A DNA stretch of 64,000 nt from Amanita rubescens (GCA_015039365.1 WION01000001.1:186001-250000); one strand, 5' to 3'. Counted from the first letter of the stretch, positions 10,801-21,386 are shown. Notes: generated by a model from the letters alone, not told the origin. Translations and numbers: made by a program.

Positions 10801-11345
10801 CTACTGAACGACAAGATAATCTTCTATGCTCGTCTGCTTCGCCTTCCTCATTTCCTCCCTATTAAGCTGCGCGCAGTACCTTCTAGCAGTCTCAGAAAGC
10901 TCAAAAGCCAACTGCGGATCACCACAATGAAGGCACGATGACTGGATCTGGGTACACAAAGATATCAGTTTGGAGCGCGATAGTGAATCCAGCGAACCCG
11001 GTGCATCATCCTCATCGTCTGAGTCTACCTGTACTTGACTTCTCCTTTTTCAACAGCAATCTCGTGACGGACCTCCTCTGCAATCCCCTTCGCGATGTCG
11101 CGATGGCTTTGATATGAACCGTCACTAGGGATCTTCTTCCTGCTCTTGCTCTTCAAGGGGATCAAGGATATCGACCGTTAGCAGATATCATAACAGCCGC
11201 TTGCTTCACATCTGGATGTGAATCAATTCTGTCATCCAGTCTGCGAGAGTAAGGTTCTGGCAAGACGTTTTTGGAGGGATCACCGCAGATGTAGCGGGAG
11301 CGTCCTTTGGCTTAGGGGCCCGTTTTGCCTTCTTGGACAGGATTT
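10801..11345 (-). pseudogene. Remnant of a Tigger-type transposase
   Basis: Reading from the right on the minus strand, a basic stretch (KKAKRAPKPKDAPATSA) is followed by NLTLADWMT and, after a frame slip, IDSHPDVKQAAV. This resembles the start of fungal Tigger/CENP-B-type transposases (LxxADW...YIDxHP). The frame then breaks. Near 11000-10801 a second piece, CLHCGDPQLAFELSETARRY followed by a KQTSIEDYL ending and a stop at 10803-10801, resembles the C-terminus of such proteins. The helix-turn-helix and DDE catalytic domains are absent. Assignment rests on motif memory, not on a search. Confidence 0.5.
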
Positions 11346-11684
11346 GTCAACGGCCTTGCGTTTCCGGAGGTTTGGCTCGCGATCAACTGACTGAGTGGGT
11401 ATGGAGATATGCATTGCCTAGTATGATATGAATTTCTACAACCTAAATATACGTAGGAGAACAGTACTAGAACAGTGGGCGAGAGTGGGCATGATGCATG
11501 ATGGGACAAATTTCACTCCGGGCCCCGGCATATGGTGTACAAATACCAGCCGGAGCTACCTCATAATGCATATTTGTCATATTTTGTTCATGCATTATGC
11601 AATATGCAATATTTACAGCTTTTGGGTGGGTCCCAAGGTGGGATCCCACAAAATCCTATGCATTTTCACGGATATGCATTATGG

Positions 11685-11711
11685 GCATATGCATTATGAG
11701 CATATGTACTG
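11685..11711 (-). repeat. Right terminal inverted repeat of the Tigger-like element
   Basis: The complement begins CAGTACATATGCTCATAATG and matches the left end at 24 of 27 positions. It is followed by TA at 11712-11713. Confidence 0.8.
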
Positions 11712-11713
11712 TA

Positions 11714-12134
11714 GTGGGTTCTAGACCAGCCAACCAGCCAGTGATCGAGGTCACGTGAGATTCGTTACCGTCACGTCACCCACTTGCTTTGCGGGGTGCG
11801 ATCGATCATTCCGCCATAAAACCGCCAATCGAAAGGATGTAGCGGATAACGGGACACCTCGCGGAACCACCTGGAATAAAAAAAAGGAGGACGTCAGGAT
11901 TGAAATAGGTCAACTGTCGAACATCCGACACGTTGGCCCCCTTTTCTTTTTCGACAGTTTTAAAAAGAGGGACTGCATCGGCGCTGGCGACGATACACGA
12001 AATGGCTGTGACTCATCATGTTGCATTCAATGCTGTTGCGGCAGAAATCAACACGTTGTACGGGAAACTCCGACATGATGGCGTTGTTGTCGTGTACGTT
12101 CCAGATACACGATTATTCATGAAAAACGATTAAA
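11714..12134 (+). other. Unrecognised insert sequence before the Lon fragment
   Basis: Part of the 3.2 kb insertion. A 66-codon open stretch at 11933-12133 (containing IHEMAVTHHVAFNAVAAEIN) could be a degraded exon. I do not recognise the family and make no functional call. Confidence 0.3.
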
Positions 12135-13410
12135 CTGACGAGCACAAGGATTCCCCTTCCTCTTCTTCGGTGACTCCAACTGAACCTCCATCCTATTCTC
12201 AACCACCTCCCGCTGCGCTACCTCCATCTTCCTCTAGTCCTCCATCAGGTTTCATAGCCAGAAACTCTGTCCCAGAAGTTTATCCACAAGTCCTCGCACT
12301 TCCAATTGCCCGTCGCCCACTATTTTCGGGCTTTTATAAAGCAGTCGTCGTATGCAACCCCGCCGTCATCGTCGCCATCAAAGAGATGATGAAACGCGGC
12401 CAACCGTATCTCGGCGCTTTCCTTCTCAAGGATGAAAACACGGACGTGGACGTTATAACGGACATCAATCAGGTTCACCAGTTTGCACAAAGCACCAGTG
12501 TCTTCACCGCCCCGTCCCCGCGTGACCCGAATGGTGCACCGGGTGAAAAACAGGAAGAGGGCGTGACGACAGTTTTATCCCCCACAGAAGGATCAGGATT
12601 ACGGACCTCATGCAGTCAGGTGGACCGTCGAGTATGGCAGATGTCCAGACTGAGCCATAGTCAAAGACGTTAGATGGAAAATCCCAGCTGCCAACACCAC
12701 CCGCCTCATTTTCCCCGGAAAGTCAAAAGTTGGAAATCCTCTCCCGGTATGTTCAACAAAAATCATTACTCAGGTCATCATCTTACTCGCGCTTATGCAG
12801 GTCCCGTTCAGACGTCCTTCTTGTACAATCACACCATCTCCATCGTCAGCGTCAAGAATCTAGTCACTCAACCGTACAACAAAGATGACCAGTACATTCG
12901 CGCCTTCATGTCAGAAATTGTGTCGGTTTTCAAGGTCATCGCCCAGTTGAACCCATTATTCCGTGACTAGATTACCACTTTTTCATCAATCAGGTCGCGT
13001 CAAACGTTTTCGACGAGCCCGACAAGCAGGCTGATTTCGTCGCCGCAGTCTCTACAGGCGAAGTCCAGGAGTTACAGGATGTACTTGAATCCCTCATAGT
13101 TGAGGATCGTCTCCGAAAAGCTCTTCTCGTCCTCAAAAAAGAGGTTATCAACGCTCAGCAGGGATATTGATAGCAAGATCGCAAAGAGACAACGCGAGTA
13201 TTACCTCATGGAGCAACTCAAAGGGATCAAGATAGAACTCGGCATGGAGAGCGACGGAAAAGACAAACTAATCAAAAAAATTACAGAACGCGCTGCTGCA
13301 CTTAATAATCCCAGCCGTTCGCAAATTACTCGACGAAGAAATCGCCAAACTAGCCAGCCTCGAACCCGCCGCGAGTGAAGCCAATGTGACTACCTCGACT
13401 GGTTGACGCT
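12135..13410 (+). pseudogene. PIM1: Decayed N-terminal half of mitochondrial Lon protease
   Basis: Pieces in shifting frames spell the LON substrate-binding domain and following helical region of the mitochondrial Lon protease: VPEVYPQVLALPIARRPL, MMKRGQPYLGAFLLKDENTD, ITDINQVH, then NLVTQPYNKDDQYIRAFMSE, then [20 protein letters not shown] and [14 protein letters not shown]. Similarity ends at DYLDWLT near 13408. The AAA+ ATPase and Ser-Lys protease domains are absent. Frame breaks occur near 12480-12680, 12970 and 13300, and a few residues are deleted after INQVH. Lon degrades oxidised proteins in the mitochondrial matrix; this copy cannot. The functional gene must be elsewhere. Confidence 0.85.
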
Positions 13411-14209
13411 CGTCTTCTTCGTTCTGCTCGCTGTCATCCTCTCTGTTATTCTTTGGGTTGACCGAACGCGGTGAATACAACAATGGTGGCGTTGGACGAG
13501 AAAAAGCGAGCGATATTGAAGTTAAAAATGATCTGTGAGCTAGTGAACGGCGTGATAGTCGCAAGACGCAGGTCTCGGGCCTGAGCAAACCTCATCTTCC
13601 ACGCATGCTGCTGCCAAACACGCTCTTGCCAAACATGCCGTTGCTAAACATATCGCAATGCGTAAAGGGAAAGGAAAAGAAAAACTGCAAGAGGAAAAGG
13701 AGTCGCAAGACATGTTGGACGATGTGTACATGACCGAAGAAAAGCATTGATGAAATTGCGTTTGTTTCTAGTCTTCTCTATGTAAAATAAAGTTTTGGTC
13801 TGCAAGCAACTTTTGTTAAAAACGTAGTGGGATTTGCGGCACCAGTGCCGCTCTCGGCGATTATTATGCTAATGGTTTTGCCGCGAACTGGGTTTTTTTT
13901 ATCACGTCAGTCACACTCGCGTGGCCACGCTCATCGCTGTAAAACAGTCGCAAAGAAGGCAATCGTCAATCCTTGCATATTCCCTTCCCGCCAAAGAGTT
14001 GGCATCAGGCGCGTTCGGACATGATCTGAAGGCGAAGCTATGCCGTTCTTCTCTTGCTGTATGAATGTCGTATGGGTAGATTCTGTAATGATATGGCGGG
14101 TTGCAATGGTTTAGACGCACGATCGACTTGGGGGTCTTTGTCACTCTTTGATCACGTCACGGCCACAGTCACAGTCGCGTGGCCAAATTAGTTATACCAC
14201 AAATTGACG
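13411..14209. other. End of the insertion and upstream region of F-box copy 5
   Basis: From 13411 to about 13750 there is an unrecognised stretch with weak coding character (an alanine/histidine/lysine-rich reading around 13590-13750 ending in a stop). From about 13866 the sequence matches the region before copy 6, including CACTCGCGTGGCCACGCTCA and the CGCCAAAGAGTTGG block, and is the duplicated promoter region. Confidence 0.5.
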
Positions 14210-14254
14210 GTAAGCTTCCTTGTTCGAAGGAAACATCCAGCTCACACATAGTAG
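14210..14254 (+). promoter_or_regulatory. 5'-leader intron ending at the start codon (F-box copy 5)
   Basis: Donor GTAAGC after TTGACG, branch-like CTCAC, then ACATAGTAG and ATG. It is 45 nt if the second AG is used. The first AG (ACATAG) would leave the trinucleotide TAG before ATG. Confidence 0.65.
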
Positions 14255-15745
14255 ATGGACTTCTTCGATGGTGGAGAAAACCCGTTTCTTTCGCAAAAGG
14301 ACTCTCACGTGGCCGCCATTCGTGATGCCATGATGCAGAAACGGGAGATTTTGAAATCCATCGACCGAGAAATCGAACAGCTCGTTGAAAAAAGGAAAGG
14401 AATTGAAGAGGACCTGGTTCGCCTAGGCATCGCGGTTTCGTCTCACAATCACAATCGTCTTCCGAACGAAGTCCTCAGTCGCATATTCATTCTAGTTGCG
14501 CAAGATTATGGACCTGTGCATTTTCCTAACCTCGATGATGATCCCCCTCCACAACTTGCCATATCGCACGTGTGTTCACATTGGCGAAGAGTGGCACTTC
14601 ATACATTCGAGCTATGGAGCAATGCTCACCTTATGTACCCGCCGAGGAGAAACCTTGTCAAAGCTGTCGACCTTCGTCGCTGGCGGCGATGGCTTATGCG
14701 AGCTGGGACGCTCCCGGTTAGGCTGTCAATAGATTTTGAAAACTCGCTCTTGGACAGCGATGAAATTCCCAACGTGTTGCAGACGATTCTTCTGCCCTTT
14801 CGTGTCAAGAGGCTCCATCTTTCCCTAACCTATAAGGACTTGGTGGAATTATCAACGTTCTCCGAGGCCAATTTATCGGATCTAATGGATTTGAGCCTCG
14901 ATCTCACAGTTCCCGACGACCAGCTGAACATAAACATGGATGATCCGCACCATCTTATCGCCCGGCTTCGATCTCTAACGATTTACGGTGACGAGTTAGA
15001 TGTCTGGCTTGGTAAACTCTCTCCAACTTTTCCATGGAGCCAGCTACAATCCCTGTATCTCGACTTTGCAGCAGAATTGCAACCCCTTATCGAAATCTTG
15101 CACCAGACTCCAAACCTGCAAATGCTCAACTTAGAGATACGGAAGTTTCAAATCGACACCTTAGAGGAGTTAACCATGCCTTCTTTACGGGACTTCTGCC
15201 TGACAGTTGGCGATTCCGTGGAAGATGGCACAGATCTTGATGCGACTCTGCGCAGTTTCACATGCCCTTCCCTCATCAAACTCAAGCTATATGTATCATA
15301 TGGCACCTGGACAATCGAAAGCTTCGAGATTATTAAGCGACAATATAATATGCAAGGACTTGAAGAAATCAAACTCGTTGATTTTCCGCTATCGACCTCT
15401 TCTATTTTACGGAATGCACCTATGCTCCACGCGCTTTCAGTTAGAGGTGATGTTATATTGGACGACGCAGCTATCATTGGTATATCAAGTGGCACTCTTG
15501 GACGATTTCTCACGAACTTGGACTTCGGCCAGACCGATTGTGATGTCAATGAGGTGGTCCATATGGTGGAAGCACGCATGAAAACAGTCAATGCGTTGAT
15601 TGAAAATAGTCGTAGCTGGAGGGAAGATATCACTATTATAAAGGACGTATCAGTTTATACCAGGCCTGGCAGAGATGAAAAACGAGAGTCTGAGGAGGTT
15701 ATTGCAAAGTTGAAGGAGGTAGGCATCAATATTACTTTGAAATAG
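14255..15745 (+). CDS. F-box-like protein, copy 5 (496 aa)
   Basis: Single-exon paralogue of 496 residues, nearly identical to copies 4 and 6. The coiled coil is at about 21-60 and the F-box-like segment starts near residue 69 (RLPNEVLSRIF), followed by HVCSHWRRVAL and ELWSN. The leucine-rich C-terminal part carries DVWLGKLSPTFPWSQL and ILDDAAIIGIS. The gene, its leader and several hundred bases of flank on both sides are shared with its neighbours, so it arose by recent tandem duplication of the whole unit. Presumed SCF adaptor. Confidence 0.87.
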   Translation: MDFFDGGENPFLSQKDSHVAAIRDAMMQKREILKSIDREIEQLVEKRKGIEEDLVRLGIAVSSHNHNRLPNEVLSRIFILVAQDYGPVHFPNLDDDPPPQLAISHVCSHWRRVALHTFELWSNAHLMYPPRRNLVKAVDLRRWRRWLMRAGTLPVRLSIDFENSLLDSDEIPNVLQTILLPFRVKRLHLSLTYKDLVELSTFSEANLSDLMDLSLDLTVPDDQLNINMDDPHHLIARLRSLTIYGDELDVWLGKLSPTFPWSQLQSLYLDFAAELQPLIEILHQTPNLQMLNLEIRKFQIDTLEELTMPSLRDFCLTVGDSVEDGTDLDATLRSFTCPSLIKLKLYVSYGTWTIESFEIIKRQYNMQGLEEIKLVDFPLSTSSILRNAPMLHALSVRGDVILDDAAIIGISSGTLGRFLTNLDFGQTDCDVNEVVHMVEARMKTVNALIENSRSWREDITIIKDVSVYTRPGRDEKRESEEVIAKLKEVGINITLK

Positions 15746-16275
15746 TAATAACACTGGCATACGCTACTAATAAATCTGATTTACTTAAGAACATGATAAT
15801 TGCCTCTAACACGGTGTTGATACTCTACAATCCGCTTCTGGTCAAGGCCCGCCGCCAGTAGTATGAAAAGTTACGCTTCCAAAGCTCCGCAGTAGCGTGG
15901 ATTTGATTATGCTAATGGCTTTGCCGCGAATTGTTCACGTAGTCACACTCGCGTGGCCACGCTCATCGCTGTAAAACAGTCGGAATCGACGGTAAGCTTC
16001 CTTGTTGTCGAAGGAAAAACTAAACTTTGCGGTGATGTTACGCTGGTTGCAATCGTCAATCCCTGCATGTTCCCTTCCCGCCAAAGAGTTGGCGTCAGAC
16101 GCGCTCGGACATGGTCTGAAGGCGAAGCCATGCCGTTCTTCTCTTGCTGTATGAATGTAGTATGGGTAGATTGTGTGATGATTTGGCGGGTTGCAATGGT
16201 TTAGAGTCTAGACGCGGGATCACGTCACAGCCACAGTCACAGTCGCGTGGCCAAATTCGTTACCACAAATTGACG
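15746..16275. other. Intergenic region between copies 5 and 6
   Basis: Contains the ancestral, uninterrupted form of the junction that is split by the 3.2 kb insertion between copies 4 and 5 (near 15890-15910), an orphan leader piece at 15983-16020, and the duplicated promoter block at about 16045-16205. No gene is supported. Confidence 0.6.
15983..16020 (+). repeat. Orphan piece of the F-box leader
   Basis: GAATCGACGGTAAGCTTCC followed by TTGTTGTCGAAGGAAAAAC matches the donor half of the leader intron. It runs into promoter-block sequence with no acceptor and no start codon. It marks an earlier unit boundary or an unequal exchange. Confidence 0.55.
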
Positions 16276-16320
16276 GTAAGCTTCATTGTTCAAAGGAGAC
16301 ATCCAGCTTACACATAGTAG
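16276..16320 (+). promoter_or_regulatory. 5'-leader intron ending at the start codon (F-box copy 6)
   Basis: Donor GTAAGC after TTGACG, branch-like CTTAC, then ACATAGTAG and ATG at 16321. 45 nt, nearly identical to that of copy 5. Confidence 0.65.
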
Positions 16321-17809
16321 ATGGACTTCTTCGATGGTGGAGAAAACCCGTTTCTTTCGCAAAAGGACCCTCACGTGGCCGCCATTCGTGATGCCATGAT
16401 GCAGAAACGGGAGATTTTGAAATCCATCGACCGAGAAATCGAAAAGCTCGTTGAAAAAAGGAAAGGAATTGAAGAGGACCTTGTTCGCCTAGGCATCGTG
16501 GTTTCGTCTCACAATCACAATCGTCTTCCGAACGAAGTCCTCAGTCGCATATTCATTCTAGTTGCGCAAGATTATGGACCTGTGCATTTTCCTATCCCCG
16601 ATGTCGATCCCCCTCCACAACTTGCCATATCGCACGTGTGTTCACATTGGCGAAGAGTGGCACTTCATACATTCGAGCTATGGAGCAATGCCCACCTTAT
16701 GTACCCGTCGAGGAGAAACGTTGTCAAAGCTGTCTACCTTCGTCACTGGCGGCGATGGCTTATGCGAGCTGGGACGCTTCCGGTTAGGCTGTCAATAGAT
16801 TTTGAAAACTCGCTCTTGAACAGCGATGAAATTCCCAACGTGTTGCAGACGATTCTTCTGCCCTTTCGTGTCAAGAGGCTCCATCTTTCCCTAACCTATA
16901 GGGACTTGGTGGAATTATCAACGTTCTCCGAGGCCAGTTTATCGGATCTAATGGATTTGAGCCTCGATCTCACACTTCCCGAGGGCCAGCTGAACATAAA
17001 CATGGATGATCCGCACCTATCTTATCACCCGGCTTCGATCTCTAACGATTTACGGTGACGAGTTAGATGTCTGGCTTGGTAAACTCTCTCCAACTTTTCC
17101 ATGGAGCCAGCTACAATCCCTGGATCTCGATTTTGTAGCGAATTTGCAACCCCTTATCGAAATCTTGCACCAGACTTCAAACCTGCAAGTGCTCAACTTA
17201 GAGATACGGAAGTTTCAAATTGACACCTTAGAGGAGTTAACCATGCCTTCTTTACGGGACTTCTGCCTGACAGTTAGCGAGGACGTGGAAGGGGGCACAG
17301 ATCTTAATGTGATTCTGCACAGTTTCACATGCCCTTCCCTCATCAAGCTCGAGCTGCATGTATATGGCTCCTGGGCATCCGGAAGCTTCGAGATTATTAA
17401 GCGACAATATAATATACAACGACTTGAAGAGCTCGAACTCGACAATTTTCCCCTATCGATCTCTTCTATTTTACGGAATGCACCTATGCTCCGCACGCTT
17501 TCAGTTAGAGGTGATGCTATATTGGACGACCCAGCTATCATTGGTATATCAAGTGGCACTCTTGGACGATTTCTCACGGACTTGGACCTCGGCCGTATCG
17601 ATTGTGACACCAATGAGGTGCTCCGTATGGTGGAAACACGCATGAAAACAGTCAATGCGTTGATTGAAAATAGTCGTAGCTGGAGGGAAGATATCGCTAT
17701 TATAAAGGACGTAACAATTTATATCAGGCCCGGTGGCAGAGATGAAAAACGAGAGTCTGAGGAGGCTATTGCAAAGTTGAAGGAGGCGGGCATCGATATT
17801 AAACTTTAG
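16321..17809 (+). pseudogene. F-box-like protein, copy 6, one frameshift
   Basis: Near-identical to copy 5 but with one extra T at about 17018 (CCGCACCTATC against CCGCACCATC). The first frame stops at 17058 after 245 residues, containing the coiled coil, the F-box-like segment and the start of the leucine-rich part. The rest of the protein continues in another frame from about 17020 to the stop at 17809. If the shift is real, the product would be a truncated F-box protein lacking its recognition region. If it is a sequence error, this is an intact 495-residue paralogue. The rest of the reading frame is undamaged, so the change is recent or artefactual. Confidence 0.8.
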
Positions 17810-18052
17810 GCCTTGATCCTACACGGCATAATACGCTACTAATAAATCAGATTTGCCAGCAGATACCAGTCGATAGTAACATGATAATTGCGTTTCAGGC
17901 TAACACGGCGTTGATACTGAGATGTCTCCAAAATTTCGATTACTAACTTAGATTACCTATAAGCACAGTTCTGATTAGATTAGCTGGGTGACGTGGAGGT
18001 TTGATTAGAAAATCGGTTACCAACTGCATCGCCACTATAACTTCAAGTCTTT

Positions 18053-20254
18053 ATGCTCATTCTATCACATCTTCCCTCGTCCCTCATCCTATCTTCGCTC
18101 CTTTTCCTCTGCGTAGGATCTCCAATCTCGAGCATTTTTTGCTCGAGGCGCCGAGCTCGTAGCGCGCGCAGCCCCCGTCGAAACCCCCGGAATCGAGATT
18201 CTCGAACTCACACCCGAGAACTTCAAGCAGACTGTTTCAGACGGCTTCTGGTTCATTGAACACTTTTCGCCTTTCTGTCACCACTGCCGCAAGTTTGCGC
18301 CCACTTGGAAGAATTTGGTACGAGATGCGCTTACTGAGATGCCCCACGTCAAGTTGGCAACGGTCAATTGCGCCGTGCATGGCGGTCAGTCCAAGGTCTC
18401 TATGGGGAAGCATGGCCGCTAAACCTGTTCTATCATAGATTTGTGCCAAGAAAATGGAGTCGAAGGATACCCAGAAATGAAACTGTTCAACTCCGGAGCA
18501 CTTGTCCAGACCTTCGACGGCGATCGAGACTTGCCAATTATCAAGGACTTCCTCAAGAAACATGCTCCTACTACGCCGCCGCCAACCCCTCAAACCCCTC
18601 CGACCCCTCCCTCCAAACCCGACTCTAAGTCCGTCGCTGAGCTGGACTCTGAACATGAACCGCATTTTCCAACGCTTAATCCCTCCGGCAAAGTTCTGTC
18701 TCTAGACCCATCAAACTTTAACTCGACGCGCGCTCAAGGACCTATGTTTGTCAAATTCTTCGCACCGTGGTGTGGCCACTGCAAGAAACTAGCCCCAACT
18801 TGGGTTCAAGTCGCCAAAGCCATGCAAAATGGACACGTCACCATTGCAGAAATTAATTGCGAAGACCACGGCGACTTGTGTAAAAAGTCCAAGGTGGAAG
18901 CATACCCGACGCTGTTGTTTTTAGGAACCGAGGGCGTGACGGAATATAAGGGTGGCAGGAAGTTTGACCAACTCGTCTCATTCGTTGAGAAGGCTTCTGC
19001 ACCGTAAGCATTCATCTTTTAAGCGAGTTATTCCGTTTTTAAAAGTTTTTTCTAGTCCACTGCGTCGCCTGAAATCGGTAGATGACTTGAAGAATCAAGT
19101 TAACGAGCAAGACGTCGTATACTTGCTCCTGTTCACAAGACACCCTACCCAAGAGACTCTCGTATGTCCCATTCCAGACATCTTATTCAACTCTGAACTA
19201 ACTCTCGACGCTCACAGAACGGATTCAAAGATGTCGCGTCCTCTCTTCTCGGCCAACCTTCCGTCTTTTACACTTACGAACCTGAACTTGTCCGCCAATA
19301 CGGAGTCTCTTCGTCTCCATGGGCGATCATCGCGCTGAAGGATCACGAGTACAAAACACCCTCCTCCATCTTCCTGTCCTCCCATCTCTACCCACCCGCA
19401 GGCTCAGACAACCCCACCCTCGCGCAGCAGATCCGCGCCCCCAATAACGAGCTGTCAACTTGGCTACGAACACACCGCCTTCCCACCTCCCTCGAACTTT
19501 CGCAAGACACGTTCCAAGAGGTGATGACCGCGCCGGAGGAACCACTCGTCGTCATCGCTGCCGTCCCGCAAAAGATGGAGGGCAAAGTTCAAAAGAGGAT
19601 AGGCGACCTCGTCGCGATGTGGAAGTCTAGAACAGCCGGGACTGGGCGGGCACAGTCCACCGCGCCGAAAGCGCGGTTTGGAAAGGGGCTCAAAGTGAAG
19701 AAGGAGCGGAAGGAAAGGGAAGTTGTGTTTGCGTGGATGGATGCGGATAAGTGGAGTGATTGGATAAAGAGTATGTATGCGATTGAGTATGACGAGGGCG
19801 CTACGGCATTGGCGGATGTACAAGTTGTTATTACCGATCACAAGGTTTGTGTTGTGTGTTTTTCCTTGAACTTCGGATCTTTTTGATGCATGTCATGCAG
19901 CGGTTGATTTACTGGAACCGGGATTCGCAAGGTAACCCGATCCAACTGTCAAAGAGGCTGTTGGATGTCGTTCAAGACATTGTTGATGGAAAATTGGATT
20001 ATCAGCATTCTGAGAGTGGAGTTGAGAGATTGGCACGGGTTTGTCGCGTTTTCTCATCCTTTTATATGAACTAACTAAGTTGAATCTTGTAGACATTGAG
20101 TGGTGGTCTCATAAACGCCCAAAGTTACGTTTCAGAACATGCGTTGATGAGTCTGATGTTTGTTGCGGGCGGTTGCCTGGTGGTGTTCTGGGCCTTCAGG
20201 AGGTTTATTACTGCGGAGACGGACGGGTACAGGAGACTGGAAAGATTGGATTAA
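18053..20254 (+). CDS. Protein disulfide isomerase-like, two thioredoxin domains and a C-terminal membrane anchor (628 aa)
   Basis: Seven exons give an uninterrupted 628-residue frame: 18053-18112, 18156-18384, 18439-19003, 19056-19161, 19218-19844, 19901-20038, 20093-20254. A signal peptide (MLILSHLPSSLILSSLLFLC) is followed by a first thioredoxin domain with active site CHHC (FCHHCRKFAPTW), a Pro/Thr-rich linker (TTPPPTPQTPPTPPSKP), and a second domain with the classical CGHC (WCGHCKKLAPTW). Inactive thioredoxin-like domains follow, then a transmembrane helix near the C-terminus (MFVAGGCLVVFWAF) and a short basic cytosolic tail. This layout resembles membrane-bound PDIs of the TMX3 kind, acting in oxidative folding in the ER. 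The first intron (43 nt, acceptor CCGAG) is the least certain, but it joins a good signal peptide to the domain frame. Confidence 0.85.
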
Positions 20255-20398
20255 ACTTCCGGCTGCAGTTTATCTACTTGGTTGCTTAAAGTTTCTTTTA
20301 TTCCGCGTAACCGGGTTGTACAGATATCCGTCTTGGACACTGCCTTATAATATACATAGTCATGGAGAGCTGATTCGTGGTATAGGATAAACCACGCA

Positions 20399-21257
20399 TC
20401 ATCGTGATGCACTACTGGTTGTGAACACGGCATATAGATTTTGAACCAGTGGCACAGCGGTGGCCGGTACAACAATAAGTGAGACGAGGCCTACTAAGGC
20501 AGTGACGACCGCTGCGACTGCCTCGTTCCATTCCCACAAAAGTTCAAGTACGCTGGCCAGGACAAGGAGGACGGAGAATTGCAGCATGATGGGAAACAAT
20601 GACATCATCATCAACATTTTTCGCTTGAAGTGATCGTCGTAAACGACCTCCTGTGGCAATAATAGACAGCGGAGGTATTCGCGCCACCAACGCAGGGAGA
20701 TAGCGCCGCCGACAACGGTCAAGAGACATAGGATCACACTAGCGAGTAGATATGCGGTGACTCGCAAGTTGAGAGAGCCCGATGGGAGCGTTATGGATTG
20801 CAAAGATGACGTATTGATAGGGCGATTAACGAAAGTATCAAATCCTAGCCATATTCGAGCATAGAGCAGAGCGGCGGGAAAAACAGAGTCTGTTCGAAGC
20901 CATCTGGAGCTGAATATATGCATTGTGACCAGTATTGACAATAGGCCAGCCTGGTAATATGTGTAAATTCTTCAGAAACACCACGAACCTCACGCATATA
21001 CTCACAAAAATGATTTGTTTCTCGATTCTCTGCTGTTGCGCATCAACGTATTTATAAAGTTGCAAGCGCTCATCGCCATATTCAGGAGTATCACTTCCAC
21101 TATCAGAGTCGTCTCCTGGCTGAAAGCTCGGTCAATATGTTTGATACAAGCGAATAAATGGATTAACCAGCACCTTTACAATGTCTTCCAATTCGTCCTG
21201 AGATTCTTGTGGCGTAAGACTCTCATCATGAATGGGCGTAGTCTTCATATTTCTCAT
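20399..21257 (-). CDS. DUF6535-type multi-pass membrane protein (about 247 aa)
   Basis: Three exons on the minus strand, 21257-21180, 21119-21006 and 20950-20399, give about 247 residues. After an acidic N-terminus (LTPQESQDELEDI; PGDDSDSGSDTPEYGDE) a linker helix leads into AGLLSILVTMHIF, the first membrane span of basidiomycete DUF6535 proteins. The later LASVILCLLTVVGGAISLRW with WWREYL, and two further hydrophobic spans (MLQFSVLLVLASVLELLW; VVTALVGLVSLIVVPATAVP), fit the family. Function is unknown. The 3' end faces the PDI-like gene 145 bp away, and the start is 130 bp from the start of the coilin-like gene on the other strand. An alternative donor 6 bp downstream would add two residues. 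Confidence 0.65.
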
Positions 21258-21386
21258 TCATCTGATATCCAAAAAAAAAGTCATTTACGCACGTTGGCGC
21301 TATCATCAGGCGGTTCAGAAGCCCGTGTAGTCATGACGTGTCTTGAAGGTTTCTGTGAAACCTTGTGACATACGTGACGTTCGCCA

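Larger units (their letters stand above)
10690..11711 (-). mobile_element. Tigger/pogo-like (Tc1/mariner superfamily) defective DNA transposon
   Basis: A 1022-bp element with terminal inverted repeats beginning CAGTACATAT at both ends, matching at 24 of the first 27 positions. It is flanked by TA at 10688-10689 and 11712-11713, the expected target duplication. Subterminal DNA is rich in the palindrome ATGCAT. Inside, on the minus strand, are two separated pieces that look like the N- and C-termini of a Tigger-type transposase; the DDE core is missing. The element is non-autonomous. Confidence 0.75.
10675..13865. other. 3.2 kb insertion between F-box copies 4 and 5
   Basis: The downstream flank of copy 4 matches that of copy 5 up to about 10674 (GCGTGGATCTGATT). 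The matching sequence resumes at about 13866 (ATGCTAATGGTTTTGCCGCG), whereas the two strings are contiguous after copy 5 near 15900. The DNA between is therefore extra relative to the array. It contains the Tigger-like element and the Lon fragment. No target duplication was recognised at the outer ends. Confidence 0.6.

Noticed and set aside
11428..11724. 98-codon plus-strand ORF at the right end of the transposon
   Set aside because: It consists largely of the ATGCAT-rich subterminal repeats and the terminal inverted repeat.
18053..18259. Single 68-codon ORF at the start of the PDI-like gene as a separate small protein
   Set aside because: Its first 20 residues are a signal peptide that joins in frame to the thioredoxin domain after a 43-nt intron; the remainder is arginine-rich out-of-frame sequence.
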